Source: Sciurus carolinensis
Lineage: Eukaryota; Chordata; Mammalia; Rodentia; Sciuridae
Assembly (NCBI RefSeq): GCF_902686445.1
Contig: NC_062218.1
Location: 372,001 to 436,000 of the forward strand
Reading direction: 5' to 3'
DNA: 64,000 bases
Every line of letters starts with the position of its first letter. The stretch's first letter is position 1. Below are positions 57,169 through 64,000 of this stretch, piece by piece. The position numbers and the translations under genes are program-made. The notes beneath the pieces are model-generated. The model saw nothing but the letters and a program-made list of their open reading frames with translations, did no database searches and was not told the origin of the DNA.

Positions 57169-60100
57169 GTAAGTGAAGCCAGCAGCCCACCCTGTGGGTG
57201 CTGGACTGTCCTTCTGCGCCACTTAGGAAACCGCAGAGACCAGCTTTCATGTGCCCGAGCCCACGGCAGCGACTCCCACGCTCTAGGGGTCTCGCTCCCT
57301 CTTCATCCTCGCATCCGTGGTCTGCTGCTGTGGCTCCTGCGGGGCCTCCTCGCCGGCCCAGGTCGGGGGCTCCAGACGGTGGCAGAAAACTGAGCAGGGC
57401 TGAGAGTCCTGGAGCACCAGATGGAGGACGGCAGCCCAGGAAAGGGCCCTGGACAGAAGGGACCCACTGAAGCCCAGAGAGGACAGGAGCTTTTCTTTAT
57501 TTGACCTCTGGAGGGAAAAAAAAGTCAGATGGGAACTCAAAAGGTCAAGCAGAGAGTGCACGTCCGCCGTGGACTCACTGGGCACTCAGAGGCAGAACTG
57601 GGCCCTTGATTGCACCAAGCAGGCTGCCCCACAGGGACGTCCCCTCCGGAGATGAGGGGCAGAGTTCTGGAGCAGGGGAGCCATGGGCTGAGGGGAAGAA
57701 CGGAACAGCGGACTGCGCAGCCACGTGTTTGAAGTAGTGAGAGGGCGAGGACCAGGCTGGGAGGCAGCCCTGCTAAGAGACGGCAGCGCCGCCATGGAGC
57801 AGTGGTAGGGCAAGGAGAGTCCCCCAGGGCCACAGAGGGGGCAGCAGCTCCCAGGGCTGAGCTTCGCACACCCCTGCCGGCCGAGAGGTCCTGACCAGGG
57901 TGGTGGAGGTCACTGAGGTCCTCGGCTGACTGGCTGCAGGCACCTCTTCAGGGAAGCCGCCCTGGAGGAGGCCCCTGGGGCGGGGCTGCCCGGCAGGACA
58001 GCTGGCTCCCATCTCTGCCAGCGTGGAAGAGACTTGGGGTGGCAGGCAACGTGTGGAGTACTTAGGACCAGCACCTCGCTGTCAGGCAGAAAACCAGGCC
58101 TGCACAGAGCCAAGGGCAGCAGAAGCCAGGATTCGGGCGTGTGGAGCCCTGGCATGTTAGAATCCAACTCTGCCCAAGGCCTCTGAGGCAAGCACAGCTT
58201 TTATCTAATTTCCAAGAAAAACTTAATTTCAAAGTTTCCCAGAACTGAAATAGCTATGGCTTCCTTCCCTTGCCTCTGAGTTCAGCTTCCGGCCCCCTGA
58301 GCCCAAGACCAGTCTCCCTGCAAACTACAGGACCTGGCGACACCAGGCCTTATGTGTGCTCCTTTCCTGTCCCAAGCCCTGGGAACGCCATGTGTCCTCG
58401 TGTGCACACTCGCTTGCACCCTGGGGCACTCGCCCCCGCCACACACCATGTGGTCGCCCCTCTGGATACCCATCACTGGACCTGGGCAGCCCCATAGCCC
58501 TGTGGAGGACCTGGTGGGAAGACCATGTGCAGGACCTTCAGGCTTCACAGCAGCTGGGGGGACACAGCACTGGGGAGGCTGGCTCTGCAGTTCAGCAGCC
58601 ACCTGTCTGCTCTGAGCCTCATTTCCTGTCCATGCACTGGGCAGCTGTCCACCTCCGTCTGCTCTCGGGGGCCAGGAGGAGCCCTTGGCACGGGCGGAGC
58701 CTTCACACCTCAGAGGGAGGGGCCCAGCCTTTCTTTAGCTGCTCTTGCTGGCCTGTGGTGTTTCAGGTCTGCCCAGTGCTGTCCCCGTGGTCTCCTGCTG
58801 GGGAACTTTCTGTCTCCTGGTGGTGCACCAGCTCTCCAGGGGACTGAGGTGGCAGCACCAAATCCCTCATCCCTCAGATAACACGCCCCCCCGCCCCCGG
58901 GCAGCCTGAGTGTGTCGGCCACCGTACTCAGATCCCTGGTCTCACTCCCACAGTGGGGAGTGGAGACACGTCTGTCAGGGTCAGCTGGGACTCGATGCCT
59001 CCCTCGCTGTGGGGTTCCAGTGCTGTTCACAGCACAGAGCTCAGGGACACAGACAGGTGAGGACTTGGCACAGTGACACGATTCTTGCACCCAGCAGAAC
59101 TCTGGACCACGGGCCCTTTGTTGCATGTTCAGGGTCTGAAATCAAGCCGGGCCCCTGGCCTGCCTTTATGTGCTCAGAGGGAACTCAACTCCATGGCCTG
59201 CCCCCGGCGGCCCATGAGCCCCTCAGCACACCAGGAACTGGCTCCCGGCAGAGTCTCACATGGGACTCAGCTCTGGGGTCAGGCGGGTGCCGCAGAGTGG
59301 CTTTGACTCCAGGCCGGAACCCGATCTTGGGACTGCTGTTTTCTTGAAGCTTTATTATTCCCCACCAGTGTTGGAGGTGAAAACGGCTTTGCCTTTATCT
59401 TAAGGAAACCGTTTCCAAGGCATTGCCGCTAGTTCACGCAGAGCGTCTTGTGAAATGCCGTCACGGCTTTGTGCTCTCGTGAGCGCCTCACGCAGAACGT
59501 TTGCCAGGGGCCAGCACCCCTTCCTTGCTGTGGCGCCTGAGTGTGCTGTCCCTCCAGCCTTCCTGCCCTGCACGCCTGTGATGAGCAGGCGCCTGTGGTG
59601 AGCAGGTGGGTTTAGGTTCCTGACACTGCTCAGGAAGCCGCCACCCCTCGTGGCCACTGTGGCAGCTGTCGCCAGGCGAACCATCACAGACGCCCCAGCT
59701 CAGTCACCCCTGCGGCTACTATCTGCAGCCAGGCTCACACTTGCACAAAAAGGTGGAAATTTCCAACTGTGGGAAGGAGCAAAGTGCCCCAGCTGGGAGC
59801 GGGCTTCCCAGTGCTGGCTTAGAGCTGGAGGCCAGCCGCCCTGGACAGCAACGCCCATGCGGCACCACTGAGCAGTGTGTCCTCCCCCCGTTACCTTTAT
59901 TCTCTGGACACTGCCTTGTGGACCTGCTTGGGAGGTCAGGCAGGACATGGGCAGTCAGATGTGTCCACTAGTTATGAAAGCAGAGCTGTCTGTTTCTCCT
60001 AGAAAGTCCCTGTCCACCCTGCCTGCAGACTTGCCTTCGCTGGTTGTGCTGGTCCTCCCCAGGTCCACCTGTGCCTGAGTGGTAAACCGCAGACCCCCAC

Positions 60101-60330
60101 ACACCCTTTTCCTTAACTAAGCTGAGAGGGGCTGGGGAGGCCAAGAGTGTTGGGGACAAGCACCCTCCGGCAGCTCTGCAAAGCTCAGGGTCACCCACAA
60201 ACCTGTGGGCAGGTGGAGTATTCGTCGCAGGCCCTCTTATCACCTGCTCTCCATCACGCCTGCCTGCTGCTGGGGTCAGCCCCTCACTTCCTCCAGTCAG
60301 AACCAGAGGGAAAACACCATTACAACAGAG

Positions 60331-61030
60331 TTTGAAAGACCACCTTCCAAGGAACAACCCACCAACTAGACACGGTACCTCCACTCAGAAGATACGCCAT
60401 TCAACAGGGTTTGAAAGACCACCTTCCAAGGAACAACCCACCAACTAGACATGGTACCTCCACTCAGAACATACGCCATTCAACAGGGTTTGAAAAGACC
60501 ACCTTCCAAGGAACAACCCACCAACTAGACATGGTACCTCCACTCAGAACATACGCCATTCAACAGGGTTTGAAAAGACCACCTTCCGAGGAACAACCCA
60601 CCAACTAGACACGGTACCTCCACTCAGAAGATACGCCATTCAACAGGGTTTGAAAGACCACCTTCCAGGGAACAACCCACCAACTAGACACGGTACCTCC
60701 ACTCAGAAGATACGCCATTCAACAGGGTTTGAAAGACCACCTTCCAGGGAACAACCCACCAACTAGACATGGTACCTCCACTCAGAACATACGCCATTAA
60801 ACAGGGTTTGAAAAGACCACCTTCCAAGGAACAACCCACCAACTAGACACGGTACCTCCACTCAGAAGATACGCCATTCAACAGGGTTTGAAAGACCACC
60901 TTCCAGGGAACAACCCACCAACTAGACACGGTACCTCCACTCAGAAGATACGCCATTCAACAGGGTTTGAAAGACCACCTTCCAGGGAACAACCCACCAA
61001 CTAGACACGGTACCTCCACTCAGAAGATAC
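60331..61030. repeat. 79-80-bp minisatellite, about 9 copies
   Basis: TTTGAAAGACCACCTTCCAA, GGAACAACCCACCAACTAGA, CACGGTACCTCCACTCAGAA and GATACGCCATTCAACAGGG make one unit. Steps are 79 or 80 bp, depending on GAAAG versus GAAAAG. The variants CATGG with AACATACG and CACGG with AAGATACG are linked, which shows block duplication. 57169-60330 before it is intron 5 with nothing recognised. Confidence 0.97.
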
Positions 61031-61054
61031 AAAGCACCAGACCAGTCCAGGTAC

Positions 61055-61340
61055 AACAAGACCATATTCATGGATTGGGGACCTGACCTAGTTATTAAGA
61101 TGTCAGTTTTCTACAAACCAAGTTATAGAGTTGTTGAAATTTTAACAAAAACTTGACAACTTTCTGGTGGGCATCGACATACTAATTCTAAAATTTCCAT
61201 GGAAATGCAGAGGTGAAACATATCCAGAACATCCACAATTATCCAAAAAAGAGGAGAAGGAAGCAGGAGAGGACAACTGTTGGGGACTTGCCCTCCCGGG
61301 GACACAGCTTCACAGACTATAAGCCACACGGGATCACACC
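61055..61340 (+). mobile_element. Old L1 fragment
   Basis: TTCATGGATTGGGGACC, TATTAAGATGTCAGTTTTCT, ACTAATTCTAAAATTTCC and ATGGAAATGCAGAGG follow the order of an L1 ORF2 reverse-transcriptase 3' segment, much decayed. Confidence 0.6.
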
Positions 61341-61884
61341 AGGTCTGTCAGACCCACAAGCCGCAGCATTCTGACAGAGGGCCTGGAATCCTGGTGAATG
61401 CCCACTGCTGTGGGTAGCAGGAGGGAAGGGTGCTCTGTGCAGAAGAGGTGCAGAGTGAGCCAGACGGCCGGAGTAAGAGGGCTCTCATCTCCTCCCTCAC
61501 GCACACCCAGAGTATGGATGCTGACATTCCCAGAAGACAGCAGGGCAGAGTCAGGAGACCTGAGAGGAAAGCTCTCCTAAGCAAGACCAAGAGCAGGAGT
61601 CGGACTGCAGGGCACGCAGCCCAGGCCCAGGAAGAACAGGCAGCTGGGGTGGTGATCACAAGAAGGGCAGACTGGCAGCACTCACACACGTGTGTGCACG
61701 CAGCCATGGGCAGCACACGGCAGGCGTGCGTCTGAAGACACTCACTCTTAATCTTGGTGATACTTGAGCTGCAGCGAGCAGGAAGCCTGTCCACCACAGT
61801 GGTCACGCTGGGGAAGAGTGGGCTCCAGCTGCCACCAAGGGGTGTGCTCCACACTCTGAAACTGCTCACTTCTGCCTGTCCCTC

Positions 61885-62012
61885 ACCTGGCCCTTCCCCT
61901 CACCTGGCCCTTCCCCCCACCTGGGCCTGTCCCCACAACTGACCCTTCTCCTCACCTAATCCTGGTCCCTCACCTGGGCCCATCCCCTCACCTGGCCCTT
62001 CCCCTCACCTGG
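61885..62012. repeat. Short CCTCACCTGGCCCTTCC repeat
   Basis: About eight imperfect units of 15-18 bp built on CCCTCACCTGGCCCTTCC. Outside it, 61341-61884 and 62013-63219 show no element, apart from the CpG-containing block noted in the findings. Confidence 0.85.
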
Positions 62013-63219
62013 CGGTCACACAGGAGTTCTCAGCCAGCCTAGCCTGTTCTCAGCCTGTGCATGTGGCCCCACCAGCCTGCATGCTGACTGCGTTCACAGA
62101 GCTCCTGAAGAAGCACAGAGCCACCAGGTGGTGCAGGGAGGCTGTCTGAGCGGCATTCAGCCAGAAGAGGTCTCTGCCTATGGCCCAGGCTCCCTTCCAG
62201 AGTCCTGACCTGGACAACACTGACCAAGGACGAGGCACACCTGAGCTGCTCTCTGCCCCTTCTCTGCAAAAACCCTGTAGCCTGAGGGTGATTGAATCCA
62301 GCTCTCAGTCACGGCTGCAGTCACGGCCAGGTACCCTCGCCACCCACCCTCCAGGTCAGGACCACAGGTCTTAACCGTGCGCTTGCCGAATTCCTGGAAG
62401 AGACAGCAGAGCTCAGCCACGCCGGGCGAGCTTACTAGTTACAGCCCAAAAGGTAACGACTTCCTAAGGTCTCGATTCCCGAGGGGCCGCCCCCCTTTGG
62501 GAAGAACCTCTGGTTGTTACAGTGATCCGGATTAGAAATGATCGATACCCAGAGGTGGCCTATTCTGCAAGGATCCCGTCAAACAGAGGCCGCAGGAGGG
62601 CAGGGCAGGGCAGGCCAAGTCCCGAGGGCAGGCGGGAACAGGGAAAGGGCCAGGAGACCTGAGGCCTTCACCACCGCGCCTTCGCCTGTGGGTCTGCCTC
62701 TGTCCATCAGGACCTCTGCTTCCACAAGGCCCTGTGGCTTCGAGGGTTGGCCTCGCCTTGGGGCTCAGATTTGCTGCTGAGCAGATGGGAAGACAGAGGA
62801 TCAGAAAGAGGCCTGTGAGCTGGCCGGCACCTGGAGGCATCGCAGGTGTGGGCAGGTCAAAGCCTTGTACCAGGAAGCAGGAGACTGCAGGCCATGACAC
62901 TCAGTGGTGGGACCAGAGGCACAGAGCTGATCAAGGAACGTGGCCACCATAGGCACCCAAGAGGTGCCGTCTCTGAGCCCCCCCACCCTGAAGGTGGGCA
63001 GTGGGCATCCCTAGCTTGGCCGGGGGACCAGGAGATGCAGGCCATGGAGGACATCCTTCCTGGGGATCAAATGCTTCTCTCCGCAGGACTTTCTCTTCAT
63101 GAACGTGGCTTGCTTCTGACAGGCGGACCCAGGAGTTCCGCAGCTCAGCAACTGGAGTGGGGGTCGCTGGAGAAAGTACAAATCCGGGGTAAGGCCAAAC
63201 AGCTGTTTCCACGTTTCAG

Positions 63220-63346
63220 ACGGACGTGATGCACCAGAACATCTACGACTACATCCACGTGGAGGATCGCCAGGACTTCTGCCGGCAGCTGCACTGGGCC
63301 ATGGACCCCCGGCAGGGGCTGGGCCAGCCACCGCACCCAGACACAG
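63220..63346 (+). CDS. AHRR: AHRR exon 6: PAS-A continuation
   Basis: The acceptor CGTTTCAG ends at 63219. The exon encodes 42 codons plus one base (residues 145-186), beginning [20 protein letters not shown] and including [10 protein letters not shown], which is the conserved PAS-A core. The most likely donor is GTGGGT at 63347. An identical GTGGGT four bases later (63351) would shift the frame. The last residues, [11 protein letters not shown], differ from the human QVVFGQPPPLET and are one residue shorter. The last 16 exonic bases match the consensus of the 29-bp minisatellite that fills the following intron, so the 3' end of this exon may have been remodelled by, or have seeded, that array. 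Confidence is high for the PAS core and lower for the exact 3' end. Confidence 0.93.
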
Positions 63347-63349
63347 GTG

Positions 63350-63950
63350 GGTGGGTAGCTCTGAGCCCTGTGCACGCAGACACAGGAGGTGGGCAGCCCC
63401 ACACCCAGACACAGGAGGTGGGCAGCACTGCACCCAGACACAGGAGGTGGGCAGCCCCGCACCCAGACACAGGAGGTGGGCAGCTCCGCACCCAGACACA
63501 GGAGGTGGGCAGCTCTACACCCAGACACAGGAGGTGGGCAGCACTGCACCCAGACACAGGAGGTGGGCAGCTCTACACCCAGACACAGGAGGTGGGCAGC
63601 ACTGCACCCAGACACAGGAGGTGGGCAGCTCTACACCCAGACACAGGAGGTGGGCAGCTCTACACCCAGACACAGGAGGTGGGCAGCCCTACACCCAGAC
63701 ACAGGAGGTGGGCAGCCCTGCACCCAGACAAAGGAGGTGGGCAGCCCCACACCCAGACACAGGAGGTGGGCAGCCCCGCACCCAGACAAAGGAGGTGGGC
63801 AGCCCCACACCCAGACACAGGAGGTGGGCAGCTCTACACCCAGACACAGGAGGTGGGCAGCTCTACACCCAGACACAGGAGGTGGGCAGCTCTACACCCA
63901 GACACAGGAGGTGGGCAGCACTGCACCCAGACACAGGAGGTGGGCAGCCC
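63350..63950. repeat. 29-bp minisatellite at the exon 6 donor, about 19 copies
   Basis: Unit: CACCCAGACACAGGAGGTGG, GCAGCTCTA. Exact 29-bp spacing from about 63379 on. Variation is confined to the last bases (CAGCTCTACA, CAGCCCCACA, CAGCACTGCA) and one A/C change in the ACACAGG word. The first match lies in the last codons of exon 6. Chance open frames on both strands arise from it. Bases 63951-64000 are the beginning of unique intron 6 sequence. Confidence 0.97.
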
Positions 63951-64000
63951 TGGGCGCTGTGCGCCACCACAAGCTGGGGTCCAAGCACGTGGCCCTGGGA

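Noticed and set aside
60331..61030. Regular direct repeats as a CRISPR array
   Set aside because: The units are directly adjacent without unique spacers and the DNA is mammalian. The same holds for the other arrays.
63145..63876. Several minus-strand frames rich in Cys, Val and Trp
   Set aside because: They are translations of the 29-bp minisatellite and the antisense of exon 6.

Overview
The window is mammalian nuclear DNA, most likely from a squirrel-type rodent (Sciuridae: ground squirrel, marmot or relative). The evidence is a set of short SINEs that join a B1-like 7SL head to an ID-type tRNA-derived tail, a combination known from squirrels, together with rodent-type L1, MaLR LTRs and an IAP-like LTR. 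The species call is an inference. There are no operons and no continuous long genes.

The one protein-coding gene I can support is AHRR, the aryl hydrocarbon receptor repressor, on the + strand. Five coding exons are seen: 9175-9244 (start codon and first part of the nuclear localisation signal), 15037-15218 (bHLH domain), 36500-36597 (linker), 57079-57168 (start of PAS-A) and 63220-63346 (more of PAS-A). All have AG acceptors and GT donors, and their phases join into one frame of 186 codons plus one base. The 5' noncoding exon lies to the left of the window and the remaining 3' exons lie to the right. In the numbering used for human AHRR these are exons 2 to 6.

Layout. 1-9174: intron 1, dominated by old minus-strand L1, MaLR LTRs and a nested structure at 3.4-7.26 kb (minisatellite, split by a MaLR provirus, itself split by an L1). 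9245-15036: intron 2, with L1 and SINE fragments and one LTR. 15219-36499: intron 3, with 67-bp and 39-bp tandem arrays, an IAP-like LTR with a TATA box, old and young L1, a MaLR LTR, a 36-bp array and a CpG island at about 33.9-34.5 kb with several AHR/ARNT (XRE) core sites. 36598-57078: intron 4, with four tandem arrays, an LTR swollen by an internal 50-bp expansion, and a second XRE-core cluster at 49.7-50.35 kb. 57169-63219: intron 5, with an 80-bp array. 63347-64000: intron 6, almost entirely a 29-bp array that begins in the last codons of exon 6.

Functionally, AHRR competes with AHR for ARNT and XRE sites and is itself an AHR target. The XRE clusters in introns 3 and 4 and in the LTR are therefore the most plausible regulatory elements here. 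Their activity is inferred, not shown. The remaining intronic DNA is GC-rich and holds many chance open frames, which I do not report as genes.
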